Source of the DNA: Maylandia zebra
Taxonomy: Eukaryota; Chordata; Actinopteri; Cichliformes; Cichlidae
DNA length: 64,000 nucleotides
Assembly (NCBI RefSeq): GCF_041146795.1
Contig: NC_135184.1
Location: 5,717,467 to 5,781,466, forward strand
Direction of reading: 5' to 3'
Positions 33,062 to 45,597 of the stretch are shown one piece after another. Both the position numbers and the translations under genes were made by a program. The notes beneath the pieces are model-generated. The model was not told the DNA's origin. It was given only the letters and a program-made list of their open reading frames with translations, and did not search any database. The first letter of the stretch is position 1. Each line of letters opens with the position of its first letter.

Positions 33062-35086
33062 TCTGAACAGAAACAACCTCTGTGCTCTGAAGGGAAACAG
33101 ATCTCTGCTCTTGTTCACCTCCTACAGGAAATGAGGCTCACCAGCAACTGCATTTACACCATGTTGTTTAGACCCATCCTGATACAGACACATCTGTGAA
33201 GGGAGGCACTAAAGAAATATTCTTACAGAGCGACCAAGAGCCAATCACATGATGCTGGGTGTGGTATGTTTGGTTACAACATGCAGTAACAAGTCTGACC
33301 CAGTTAAAGTTTAATAGTTTAACTTTACGTGGATGTTTGAAATGGAAGTTTTATAGGACTCTCTGTTTAATTGTTGTTTTGTTTGGAGCGATGGTTCATT
33401 TATTTAAATATTGATGATAATTTGATATATTTGATTATTTATTACTGGTGCAAACAATTCATTTCTTCATGGTGCAAATATATAGTAGACTCAGGAGTTT
33501 AACTCAGTTTTCTTGGCCTTTGTTTATCGTTTCATTTAAAATCTTAATGGGTAAAGATCATCATAATTACATATGAAATTATATTTACAAATTATATGTT
33601 CCATTACACTTTTAACAGCACAGAATATACAGCAAACATCAGATTCATGGATGGAGCCAGAGGCTAAATGACTGTTCAGTCCTCTTTAGGAAACGATCTT
33701 CATATGACGACAAACACGACAACAATCAGCTGTCAAACTGTACAAGAAGTTCACAGTAATGTAAAAGAAGTTATATCACTTTATTTTTAAACGTACGCAC
33801 TCAGGGTCAGGACTGAAGACACTGATCGAGAAAATACTCTAAATATAAATATTCACCTAAACATTCAAAATTATTCAATTGCATGAAAAGAAATATGAAC
33901 TCTCTACAATACTGGCTTCTGATTGGTTGAAAAAGCAGGTGCTGAACTTCAGAAGAGCTAAACCTGCAAAACTGTGTAAACCCAGAGTGGATGCTGCCCT
34001 CTGACCTTTCAGAAGTACGATCTTTTTATGAAGACACAGAGGCAGAGTTATTATTCATCACTTTAAAGATGATATTCGTTACATGTTCTTCACTCATTGT
34101 CTAGTAAAGTCCAGAGAATGAGACACATGATTTGAAAACATACAGCTGCATGTTAGAGATCACAGAGTTCTTCAGTCTTATGAGAACTCATGGAGACTAA
34201 ATGTCAGACACATGAACAGTAAATGTCGTTCCTCCCCCCGTCAGTTTGTGTCCTCCACACTTGTTTACACAAACATCTGAGGTTTGAACAGTGTGCAAAA
34301 CCACATGTTACAAAGCTGCTGAGCTACTGAATACTGGAATATTTCATTCAATATCACCATCTGACCAAAGGACAAACACAGAGAGGATTAGAGCGCCAAA
34401 CTTTGTTTCAAACTGTTTCAGATTTTAGAGGCAAAAAGCAGAATTTCTACCTGGACAAAGAAATCAAAGCAGGAGCAAAACAAGCTTTTTACATTTATTC
34501 AAAGGCATTATGTGAATGTACTCTGAGCCACAGCCTCCTAAAGTAAAGACATTTGATCATCTAAACCAGACAGAGTCATGTTTTCAGCAGTGTCTGTATC
34601 CTCCATATAGACCATGCCATGGTCCACCTAGGGTGACCAGGTGTCTGACTTTATGTGGGACTACACAGCGCTCAGTCCTTGTTTGCCTGTGCCACACACA
34701 CATTGAGCCAATGTCCAGTTTTTTTATTGACTCTAGTTTCTGTCGATCGGTAGGCCCACAAAAAAACCCTGTACAGGAAGTAGATTTCATCTCTCTGATA
34801 AAAGGAGTTCTAATCCCTGATCCTATGAGTCTGAGCCAGTAGATAATATTGATATGATCATATTTATGCCTTTGTTGTTTCACAAAGGGTTAAAAACATT
34901 CACAGGTTGGACTGTGGTTCTCCTTTTAGCGTCTCTGCTGGAATTTTAACTGTGAACCTCTTAGATCCAAACTTCTGAACTGCTCATCTCACAGAGGACA
35001 AAAGGGAAGAACCCCAAATCTCTTCTTCACCTCACTTTTATACCTGCTCACCCTTTCTCCCCCCTTCCCTCAGTGGACATCACATC
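33062..35086. other. TRIM-3 5' flank
   Basis: No supported gene. Nearly the same as 22356-24384. Small open frames near 34516-34883 and 23812-24179 are kept in both copies only because the DNA is duplicated. Confidence 0.7.
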
Positions 35087-37045
35087 CAGGGGCGGATCTA
35101 GAGAAATTTTCTTAGGGTGGCAAAGAAATCAAATGGGTGGCAAAATCAAAGCATTTTTTTTCCAAACACATATGCAGGTGGTTACATATGGTTGAAATGA
35201 TTCAAATGCAGTAAGTATACACGTTTTTCATATAAATATATAACTTAATTATTGTCTGTAGCCCACATAATTACACACTTTAGTTACATAAAACATGTGA
35301 GTTTTGATCTATGTACTGTATAGCCTGTATAATAATTAAATATATAGCCCAATAAGTGTAAAATCCAGAAAGCTACACAACATGGGGCGGTTCATTTACA
35401 AACACAAGTCTTACTTAAGTTTCACACTTTTTTTTTTGTTAGAAAACAATCACATTGTTACAGCTTAAATTGCACAAAATGTCAGGAGTCTGCACTGTCA
35501 TGAACAAAAATTTAAACCTAATTTTTCATCATTTGTTGGATTAACCCAGTGAGGTCTGAAATACAACCGGACATTTCTGACTCCTTTTGAGTTTACGTTT
35601 GTATTTCACCCTCAAATTTTTTATTTTATTTTTTCCCCCTTGCCTTGTTTGGTATCATTCTTTTTTAGCTCAACTGAATTTAGTTGTTTTTTTTCACTGA
35701 CATACTGCATTAGTGTTACTGATCTGAAATCACACAAAGAACTTAAAATCCTAGTAGTATTTTTTTTACTGTAAAAAAAAAAAAACATAGACATGTTGAT
35801 TAAATTTTTATAACTTGAAATGCAAATATAATATAATTGTACATTTTGTAAACATATACAACTATTTATCTAAAAATGCAGCCAATACACCTGCCGAGTT
35901 TTTAAATTTTGTACAACCATTTAAAGATATTACTAAAACTAAAATGAGAGAACAATCAGGCTTCGTAATAAAATGCCACACAAATGATGTGTGCCAGTAA
36001 AAAAAAAAGTTTGTCCACCAAAAGACAGAGGAGAAGAGCACAGGGATAAACCTGCAGGCCTGACAACAGGTGATGTATCACTCTGCTGGTTTGCTACTTA
36101 GTGACAGTTTTTACATTGCAAATGTGCCTTTGTGTTCATTAGTGCCCTCACTGACACACAAAGCAAAACGACTACACAACAGAACAACTACACAAGACAA
36201 CACAACACACTAAGTATACACTCCACACTAAACGTCACAAATCTCCCACATCTAAAAACTCTCTCTCTCTCTCACTCGTTCTGTCTCGCTGCCGTTACCG
36301 TCACTCCCAAAACTTTTCCCTCTTCCTAAACAACCAAATCTCAGTGTTGACTTTTTTTTAATTGGTCGACATGGTACATTTTTCCACTGATAGGAAAGAG
36401 GTGGCTTTTTTCCTTTCTTTACTGTTTTCGTGCTGTCGTTAAAACGCTTAAAACACACACACACAAACGTGACGACAGTATTTAGAAAAAAGCGTGGCTT
36501 ATATATATTATCATAACTCTGGATTTACTGGCCTGTAATTAAAATTTATAAACTTTGAAGTCCGAACTTTCAATGTGGGCTGAAATAGAGACTCCGTGTG
36601 GCTGCAGCTTTTTGCTAACTTAAATCAGTCATGTGATTTGGAGGTGCAGCGTGTCCGTGGACCACGGAGGGTTAATAACACTCATCTTCCTTCCATTTAC
36701 AGAGTCTAACATCCAACCACCTGTGTAAAATCCGAAATTCCCATGGTGTTGTTCAAAATGTGCTCTGGCACAATCATAAGCATGCTTGCTACTGAAAATA
36801 AGAAAAAAGCCCTCCTGCTATGGGCTGAACCATTTGTTAATGGTGGAGGGGGGGAACACTATCCAATATATTCAGTTTTAGCATTTATATTCACTGTTGA
36901 CTGTAACTATGCTCAAACTGCTAATGCTATCTTATTTTAATAAACAACACTGTCATATGCAAAACTGGGGTGGCACTTGGGGTGGCAAGGGATCATTTTA
37001 GGGTGGCACTTTCCACCCCATGCTATTCTTCTAGATCCGCCCCTG
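35087..37045. mobile_element. Non-autonomous hAT element (1959 bp)
   Basis: Terminal inverted repeats CAGGGGCGGATCTAGA and TCTAGATCCGCCCCTG with an 8-bp target duplication differing at one base (ATCACATC 35079-35086; GTCACATC 37046-37053). The sister flank at about 24375 has the empty site GTCACATCTTCAC. AT-rich interior with no frame over about 70 codons, so no transposase. Confidence 0.93.
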
Positions 37046-37053
37046 GTCACATC

Positions 37054-38511
37054 TTCACAATTGGGCCAATCAGGTTGTAGACATTTAATCATCTGATGTC
37101 CACCCACACCTCATCTCTCTCTCTCTCTCTCTCTCTCTGACTTACAAGATTTAACACAAAGTTTAAACTTTAAAATCACTTCATTACATTTTCTTTGTTA
37201 TTCTTAACACAGAAAATTCACATTCAAAAACTTAACACAGAATAAAACAGAGTAGCCAGTAGTGGGACATGGTTCCAGCAACTCTGATGGTGACGGCCCG
37301 TTTGAAGCTGAAGCTCCGGCACGTGTGTCAAAAAATCAACACACTGCTTCAGAAACGCTGTGCTGAGGCTTGGTTTGACTGAACAGAGTCACGTGATCAA
37401 TGACGACTGAAGCTTCATTCAGCACGTCACTGCTTCAGTACCTGATTCAATGATTTATAAGGAATTGAAGCATTGGTGGGATTTGTGCCGTGTTTTGGTG
37501 GTTTTGTGAGAGCGAATCAGTGTGTGACATAATTATAGACATGGAGCCAGGAAGAGAGGACGCTCTGCCTGTTCCTCAATAAAAACCAGTTCATCAGCAT
37601 TTCTGCTCCCAGGTCTAAAATGTACATAAGAAATATGATGTACACATAATTATAATGATATAACTTATAGTATATTATATATAAACGTGCCAGTCTGCTG
37701 GTTAATTACATAATCAGGTGGAGGCAGTGACCTCACAGCACAATACTCACAACTATTATAATATTGTGCTTTACATTGTTATATTTAGTGTATTTTTATT
37801 ACTAACAAACTACAAGAAGTCACAAGCAACAGCAGAACACACCATGGCACATGTTTACACAAGAACGTTTTATTCATCTAAATTATTTATTATTAAAATC
37901 GACATAACAGAATTTTTTTCACGTAAAACAAATACATGTTCAAAGCACCATATCAGCCCGATATCAGACACAACTATCACGTGACATTAAAGAGAAGCTG
38001 TCAGTTCATCTCTGCAGAGTGGGCAATCATAATGAAGCAGTTCATTACAAGCTGTAGATTCAAGCTGCGCTTCATAGTTTTGTCCACCAGATGTCACCAA
38101 ACAGGACTGTGTTGAAAAGCTTCGAGTAATGAACCGTTTTTCAATCCAAGCTTCAGAAAGCTTCATTTGGACATCAGAGGCCGTCTGATGTTAACTGGCA
38201 GCCCTTTATAGACTGCTGCTAATTTACCCTGAAGCCAAACCACTATCTGGGGTTACATACTGAACTAAGCTACACGCACATTTCACACACAATCAAGAGA
38301 AATCACAGGTAAGACAATCGTATCCAAAATTCTTGTCTGCAAGCAAAATACAATAACATAAGAACAAGCAAAATATAAGAACGGGTAAATCTGAGGATTA
38401 TAAACAAACATTCAATAAAACATAACAAACTTTTGTATGAGTTAAATATCAATATTAAAACCACCCATGTGTGTTTATATGGTTAAGTAATGAAGACGAC
38501 CCTCATTATAC

Positions 38512-38514
<3 letters not shown>
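37054..38514. other. Spacer, continuation of TRIM-3 flank
   Basis: No gene. 37054-37735 matches 24384-25050. 37934-38320 matches the sister flank around 27127-27481 and 28123. The decayed LINE at 25065 is absent here. Confidence 0.65.

Positions 38515-38547
<33 letters not shown>
38515..38547. repeat. (CA)n microsatellite
   Basis: About 16 uninterrupted CA units. Confidence 0.9.
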
Positions 38548-38549
<2 letters not shown>

Positions 38550-38589
38550 GTTAACTTAAACATATTTATTTTTAATTATTTAATTTATT

Positions 38590-38732
38590 TTCAACATGGC
38601 AGTATTGAGAAACTGAGCATAATTAAACCTCAGTGAAACTGCATATAAGTTCTGGTAATTGGCACATATTTATGTTTAATATGTTGTTTTAAATTTTGAT
38701 CATTTTAGCTGTTTGTGCAACTGTGTTAAACA
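38590..38732. repeat. Partial copy of the start of module A
   Basis: About 140 bases resembling 4970-5110 and 28310-28440 (AAACTGAGCATAATTAAACC and following). It breaks off where a different repeat begins at about 38737. Confidence 0.75.
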
Positions 38733-39004
38733 TTTTTTTTCAAGATGGCAGCACAGACACAGGCAACGTCTGCTTCCTCTCCCAACAAAACAGTGTTCAC
38801 GTCTTTGTTTTGCTCTTTTTCTTGTTTTTTTTTTTCTTTTTACAATGCTCATACAGTTGTGAGCTCCTCAAACTTTTCAGTCACGGAAGCGTTACGAATC
38901 ACTCAGGAACTGTTGACTGCTTCGGTGGCATCTACCATCAGGGACCAAGGCAGTACTCCAGGAGGATTTCACAAAGCTTCAGCGAGCGTTTCACCTCTCA
39001 TTCA

Positions 39005-39068
39005 AGAAGCTTCTTCAGTTCAGAATTTCTTCAGTTCTCTGAAGAAATTCTGAACTGAAGAAGCTTCT
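39005..39068. repeat. Hairpin with perfect 30-bp arms
   Basis: Arms 39005-39034 and 39039-39068 are exact reverse complements around a 4-base loop TTCT. They lie inside a dispersed repeat (about 38737-39135) that starts with CAAGATGGCAGC and ends with AAACTTAAAGAAGTCCAGA, a motif common in fish repeats. Confidence 0.95.
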
Positions 39069-39485
39069 CAGATGAGAGGTGAAACATCTTCAAGAAACTT
39101 AAAGAAGTCCAGATGCTTTTCTTTCCAAGCTCCTTAGACTGTAGTTAAACTTCACACACTGGACTTGTCAGTCACACATCCTTTGCCAGTAGGCATTCCC
39201 AGAATGATCTTTCCCCTTCTGACGCTTAGAATGACCAAATATGTGCAAAATGGACAATTCAACATGCCACCATGTCAGTCTTTTATTAAATATGACATGA
39301 AACAAATGACTGAGCCATTAAATTTGTCACAAAGGTGTTCACCTAATTCCAGGCAAATGGAATAGACTTCTATGGGACCATAAGTCTTTTTGCACTTTGA
39401 CATTTGTTTTACTTCTCAGATCTGTAACCTATAACTTTTATACTGTATGTGTTTTGATCATAGGAGTCTACGGGGACTTACTTAC

Positions 39486-39556
39486 TTTTAGCACGTTTAG
39501 CAGTTGATGTTGGCTTCTTTTTCAGTACTGGAGCTTCCTGCTCATTGAAGACTTTT
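39486..39556 (-). pseudogene. Orphan lysine-rich exon, possibly from a lost Pim-like copy
   Basis: On the minus strand a 71-base open stretch lies between an acceptor (ttccttttag) and a perfect donor (GTAAGT). It reads KVFNEQEAPVLKKKPTSTA followed by KRAK. The composition resembles the basic N-terminal exons of the Pim-like genes here, but no sequence match or neighbouring kinase exon was found. Confidence 0.3.
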
Positions 39557-39729
39557 CTAAAAGGAAATGCTTAATCCAAAATGGCGTTTTAAGGGCTTGG
39601 ATTAATGTCAATTTCAGCAAATATTCTTTCTTATGTTAAAAGAACATGGATCTCTGTCAGTGATAACTTCTGACTTTATAACTCAAATTTTAAGAGAGAG
39701 CTTCACTGCTAAGCTCTCATCTGTGTGGG

Positions 39730-40239
39730 TGTCACGGTTCACTTGAGGACTCACACGCAGGACTCAGAGGCACAGTCAGTATTTATTACAGTTCCACCAG
39801 GTGTATATACAAACAGTGCAGGGGATAGTGCTATATACAAAGCGGTGACAGGGAAAAGGCTCCGGGGAAATCCAGGTAGGGAAAAGACACTTGCTCCTCT
39901 CCAAACACTCACACAAAAAGGGAATCCGCTCGGGGAATGCAGAGTCGGGTCCAGGGGATCTATGTACAGAAGGAAACACACGTTAGAGGTTTTGCACAGG
40001 GAAGCAAAAGAGAACTTGCTCAGAGCCGGGCTGCACTGACGCGAGTCACACACAACGATCCAGTGATGAGTAGAAGCCACTCCCTGGCTTAAATGCTGGC
40101 TGCACTGATGAGGCCCAGGTGTTTCCTCTTCAGAGGGGCGTGGGCCGAGGGCGTGAACCCACCATGAGTTCCGCCCTGGCGAGAGAGCGAGAGAGAGAAC
40201 ACTACTAGTCAGCGGCCTGCTGATCCCCTGGCCGTGACA
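39730..40239 (-). mobile_element. Solo LTR, Gypsy-type (510 bp)
   Basis: Termini TGTCACGG and CCGTGACA with an exact 5-bp duplication GTGGG (39725-39729 and 40240-40244). On the minus strand a TATA-like CATTTAAGCC lies near 40088-40097 and AATAAA near 39780, which sets the orientation. No internal region. Open frames across it are by chance. Confidence 0.9.
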
Positions 40240-40641
40240 GTGGGGTTCAAATCCCTTATTCAGATTAAGATTTTATGTGACATTACATTGGCAAAAATTA
40301 AATTTACTTGAATAATGTGAGTATTGGAGTAAGTACTTGCGTAATTTTTGAATAACTTTAATTTTGTAATGTGCATATTTTATGAATAATGATGTTTCAA
40401 TACTTTAATCTACTGAATAAGTAAGAATTAGACTTAATAATCTTTTTACTTTAAAAAGGGAAATTGTGTACAATCTTTTATTCTCCAGAATGCACATAAT
40501 AAAAATGTTTTGGGGAATGTATATGCTTTTTAAAAACCAATTGCTTCTTACCTGATGCATGCTATAACTTTCAGCAAAACTGAACTAAAATTTGTTAACA
40601 AGCTTACCAAATAAGAAATGTTTTGTGAATTTTCTTTGCAG

Positions 40642-40844
40642 AGCGACTGGAAAGCCGGCTGTTATCAAAGCCCACATGCCCTAAAAAGGAGGGCGCGCTG
40701 GCCAGTAATGAGTTCATCACTAAGTTTAAGATAAGAGTTGATCAGAATAGAGGCGATGATGAAAGTCTGGAGCATCAGTTGGAGGCTGCCAACCTGTCTG
40801 ATGAATCGTTCGAGGCCCAGACAGAAGTCAACGGACAAATATGA
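40642..40844 (+). CDS. Possible terminal exon of an unrecognised plus-strand gene
   Basis: After a good acceptor (tttctttgcag) a frame stays open for 66 codons to TGA at 40842-40844 and is followed by AATAAA at 41014-41019. The peptide is charged (ERLESRLLSKP at the start, SFEAQTEVNGQI at the end) and I do not recognise it. No upstream exons were identified on the plus strand, so it may be a gene fragment. It is the only plus-strand candidate exon in the window with both acceptor and poly(A) signal. Confidence 0.35.
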
Positions 40845-41019
40845 TCACAGACATTTTAAACACGCGAGTTGAGAGTTAAGGGGGAAAAATATTGTAATAA
40901 GCATATATTTGAATTGCACACTAAGATATAAAGTGATGGCAGCGAGCACAGTGTTGCAGGATTTAATTAAAAACACATCTGACTAAGACCAACTGAAATT
41001 TAGAGTTGTGTATAATAAA

Positions 41020-42248
41020 GTTTATTCATGATTAATAAAACAAATCTGTAATATTTTTCTTTCTCTTTTGTCCATTTGAATCTCGCTACAGCTTAAATAA
41101 AAGAAAAGAATGTGTTTGGAATAAATTAAACTCTATTCTCTCTCTTTCTTTCTTTCTTTTTTTCTTGGTGGGTTTTCATTTGCAATCAAACGCAACATTA
41201 TACAATTATATAGTATAGTAAGAAATATCCTTTAACTTCATTTAGTATTTTAATTTTTGTTTTTATCGTTTCCCCTTCAGTTTGTGCTTATAACATGTTC
41301 TAATCTGACATATTATGCAGTAAATTATTTTTGCAATAACTTAACAGGCCATTGTGGGAGCCAACATTCACTTATCAAAGACATATTTGTATATTCTGTG
41401 GGCTGCTTTATGGTTGTGTCATTTAGAAACATAAGCCACAACAGACTTCCACCGGAGAGTACTTAAAAATGTATTTTTATGTAAAGATATTTTAATTAAC
41501 TACTATATTAAGAGAGAACCTATTGTTACATGGATGAATTGTACAAACTGTAGAGAAATAAGTTTAAGCGTGCAACTTTTTATTCATTTTTAACTGTATT
41601 AATGTTTTTATGTTGATACAGCCGCCTCATATCTGTTTCCTCAGTGTTTTTTAAACCATGTACTCCATCTATGAGTGAGAACATGAATAAATTCCTTTCC
41701 AAATTTGTAGTTCTTTTTTCCAACTGTTTTGAGTATATATGTAACATTTCTTTACACACAAATGCAGGTATTCTTTTGCACCAAGACGTTAAAGAAATGC
41801 TAAGAAAAAATGAAAATACTACGTTGCAACCTGTGTCTATCTATCTATCTATATATATATATATATTCGTACCCTTTTTTCATCATCTAGTTTCCTGTGC
41901 CAGATCTTCTACTGATCCACTGAGGCAGACGTAAAAAAACATGAACTAAAGCATATTTCTGTATATAAACAGGACTTTAAATCTTTATCAACAGCTACTT
42001 TAGAGGAAATTCTTCAATAAACTGCAACCAAAGGCTCAACTCAGAGGACAAAATCCAACCTGTTATAAATAGTGTGACAGCAAACTTTCTCTTGTGTAAA
42101 GTTACAAATAGGAGTAATTATCCACAGGAGCTTTTATACATAATGAAGTTATAATTCGTCCTGTAGAAATTGTACATTTAAGCTATATAGTTCCCGCTGT
42201 GATAACTCTGCTATGAATGCCTCTTATTAACTTTTATGCTTTTACAAC
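41020..42248. other. AT-rich spacer
   Basis: No supported gene. A (TATC)n/(AT)n microsatellite lies at about 41836-41867. Confidence 0.5.
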
Positions 42249-42740
42249 CCACTATGAGCAAACACTCAGCAACAGTGGGAAGGAAGAACTCCCTTCTTGA
42301 AGGAAAAAACCTCTGGTAGAACCAGGAAATCTGTCTAAACTAGTTGGGGGTTAGAGCAACAGATGCAAGTCTTCAGATCATTTGCAGTGTGACTGTCTTT
42401 GTGCACACTTTAACCTCATTCAGTTTTCTTATTTGTCAAAATGCACCATGGGTAAAAACAAAACAAAACAAAATAGTAATGAAGGAGAATCCTCAGCAAA
42501 GATGAATTAAACAAGTTTTATTTTGATCAAATTTTACTTTAAGTAAAACACATCTTTATTTGATGACTTTAATGTCATCAAATAAAGACAGTTTTGATGG
42601 AGCTCCTGACCCAGCCCAAGCTCTCTATGAAGACGAGGAAAAACTCCCCAGGGGGCCAGATCGATGGGAAGAAACCTCGGGAAAGCCCATTCAAAGAGAG
42701 ATCCCCTTTCCTGGGATGGCTGGGGGGGTTACAGGAACTC
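42249..42740. repeat. Dispersed repeat fragments with a hairpin
   Basis: 42249-42345 resembles the repeat at 18917-19140 (ACAGTGGGAAGGAAGAACTC). 42553-42588 is a hairpin with perfect 15-base arms around TTTAAT. 42592-42740 is another GC-rich repeat piece with GGAAGAAACCTCGGGAA. Confidence 0.55.
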
Positions 42741-42878
42741 CAAAAAAGCTAAATTTTTATTTATTTATTTTTTAAGATTGACCCATTCTATCTATTCCTG
42801 TCCAACAGAAAAAAGGAAGGAAGTTACTACAACGTATCATACTTATATGATAAGGTGTGAATTGTGTGTTTGTGTGTG

Positions 42879-45237
42879 TTATCTTAGCCAGGGGTGAAGC
42901 TGGAGCTCCTCCAGTGTTGGGCGCTTCTCCGGGACTAAAGCTAAACATGCGTCCAAGAAATCCCGGCATTCTTGAAAGAAAGAAAAGATCAAAAAGATGA
43001 AGATGATAGTTCTAGTGATCCAAGGCATCAGTGAATCTGGAAGTGTGAAGTTTTCTTACCTGTGGACAGACGCTTTTTGATGCTCAGTTGCTTTGTGAGG
43101 AACCTCGCGGTACTAAAGTATCGTGCATGAAGCGCTTCATACAACACCACTCCCATTTGCCACACCGTGGTGGGTCCACACCTGTAGCAGCTCCTAATGT
43201 ACCACTCGGGAGGGATGTGAAGAGGAGTGCCTAACAAACAGACACAATTGCAATTTCTTCTAAAACAAAAGACACAAATTGTTACATCTGTGAAAAGCAG
43301 GAGCAGAATATGTTACCATAGAAGATGCGATACAGAGATCGCTGCTTAACAAAGCAGCTCAGTCCAAAGTCAATGATGCGAACTCGAGGCACATCTGAGC
43401 CGGTCTCAATCAGAATGTTTGGTCCCTTGATGTCCCGATGAAAGATGTGTTTATCCTCAAGTTCCTTTACAGCATCAACTAGTTGCTTCAGAATGACCTG
43501 GAAAAGATGAAAAACACAATAATGAGTTAATGCTTTTCTGCCTTGATTGAATGCTGTACAGTCTAAGGCTCTCCCAGTCAACCTACCTTGGCCTTGTCCT
43601 CTGTCAAAGTTCTTCCATGTTCTGCTTTGTATTTTTGCAGGTCCACAGCAGGGACAGGTCTCTCCAGCACCAGGATCAGCTCTTTGCCAAGGTCGAACCA
43701 CTCCAGCAAGGACACAGGTGCAGATATTCCCACTGACCCTTCTGCTTCACCTGCAAGTTTAACCATAATGGCCACTTCCACTGAGAGCTTCTTCCCGCTT
43801 TCATCCTGAAATGTTACAACAAAGTGGATGATGAGGAACGCCGCATTCAATCCAGTAATGTAAAACTGATTCAAGTGTTGGACGCTTACCGCCACTTTGC
43901 AGTAGACTTTATTTTTGGGAATGTGTTTGATGGCAACCTAGAAGACACAGAGCATTGGTGAGCATTTCCTCAGTATGACATAATGAAAGGTGGAAACACA
44001 GCAGACGTCTCAGTTTACGATATTATCCATTATCTGCGTTACTGCCTGTCTTACTACCATCATCTGAACACTTACTGGAAAACGATCTTCTATCCGGTAG
44101 CCAGCAAACACTGCTCCGCAGCCTCCTTCTCCGAGCTGGTGCTCCTCCACATATCTGGCTTGGAATTCACCTGAACAGACAAAACAACAAATCTTGTTTT
44201 ATTACAGCTGTGACACAAATTACTCTCCTCTGTAGCCTAAATGTTCCTTTTGCCCTTCCCCTGAATATAAAACCCAAGCTGCTTGCTACTTACGTTTTTG
44301 GTCTGCCACTGATTTTTTGTCCTGGTCCACATTCCTTTTTTTTTTCTTGGGTGACTCTCTGTTGTCTCCCGTGGCCTTTCTTTTGCCATGTTTTGCGCAC
44401 ACCTGTTTGTTGTTCAAGTCTGGAGATGTGGAAAACACCAAAAGCACATCAGCTCACTGGATGATAGACACAAACACTAAACACTAATATCTTAAACCTA
44501 GCAACCACACTTAATCTACCCCCTTATTCAACTAATTAGCCTACCTTTACCAGAGTCCAACAAGGAGGATACTTGCTCCTTGTCACCGCTCATATGGTGG
44601 AGAAGTTTAGCCTTCTTTGCTTTCTTTGTTGTGCCCTCTTCATCTTGCACAACCTTGCGCTTCACTCCTTTGACCACATCTGAGCTGGTGGAAGGACCAG
44701 CCTGCTCAGCGACCCTCCTCCTTTTTATTGGGGTCTTCTTTTCAGGACTGGCCTTTCTTTTAGCAGTCCTGCTCTTACAATCTATAAACGACAACAACAC
44801 AGTGGTGAAAAAGAGTCCCCGACATCAGGACTGGAAGCAGTTTGGCAAAGAATTTGAAATTGCTTTTGCTTAAATTATCACAAGTTTATTCTTGGGATAA
44901 AAAAAACTGACCAGTGTGAATTGATACTAGGTTTACTAAGTCTTACATCTTGATGACACTTGTTGGTCTGTTTTCACTGCTCAGTCCAAGAATAAACCTG
45001 TCACATTATTTTACCAAAAGACAAAGTGCCCCAGTAACCTTTCTTTGATTAGACATCTTGTATTAAAGCTATTTTCAATCAAACATATGATTCAATTGCT
45101 CTAAAAACGATTCACACAGTGTCAACGTTTCTAGGATTTGGATTTTACCAGGATTTGATTTTATTATTTTACTTACCTTGATCTCCTGGATCTTTCTTAT
45201 CTGCCTCAGTCGTAACTTTTCTTGTTTCCTTTTTCAT
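42879..45237 (-). CDS. Pim-like serine/threonine kinase, copy 2, complete nine-exon gene (409 aa predicted)
   Basis: Coding exons on the minus strand: 45177-45237, 44545-44781, 44294-44419, 44076-44170, 43890-43937, 43587-43805, 43317-43497, 43060-43230 and 42879-42970. They total 1230 bases, exactly 410 codons with the TAA at 42879-42881, and the phases agree at all eight junctions. Kinase motifs appear in order: glycine loop LGEGGCGAVFAG, VAIK lysine, hinge LERPVP, catalytic loop HRDIKGPN, DFG (IIDFGLSC), PPEWY in place of APE, VWQMG, and a C-terminal RPTLEELQLHPW. HRD, DFG and the lysine are all present, so activity is expected. The ERPxP hinge, PPEW and V-W-x-x-G are Pim-family traits. 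About 150 N-terminal residues are basic, with bipartite and SV40-like nuclear localisation signals, which mammalian Pim proteins lack. The start is the first ATG in a 61-base first exon; an upstream noncoding exon cannot be excluded. TRIM-3 and TRIM-4 lie on either side on the same strand. Confidence 0.9.
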
Positions 45238-45597
45238 TTTAATTTTTTGAGAACTTTTAAAATAGAAAATGTCACCTTAATGAGTGAATAGTCCTTCAAA
45301 TGTCTGGATGCTTGACTTTTCTAACTAAGCTGTATAAGTCAGTTCTGTAAGTGAGCTTTAAAAGTCAACTCCGGAGACTATGGCAACACAACATAAGAAG
45401 CTTGCCTTTTAGTGACATCACTGACTGCCAGTAAAAGTGTTCCAAGTAGTTTAAAGAAAAACACTCTGGCAGACAAAGCCATAATATTTCATATAATTCA
45501 GTAATTTCACATTAAACTTTCTTTCATTATCCTTTCATTATTTGTTTAAAGACTTGATGTGTGGATGCTACTATGAAGACTTCTAGTTGAGCAAACA

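Noticed and set aside
39725-40080. Open frames of 104-109 codons
   Set aside because: They lie inside a solo LTR with clear termini and target duplication.
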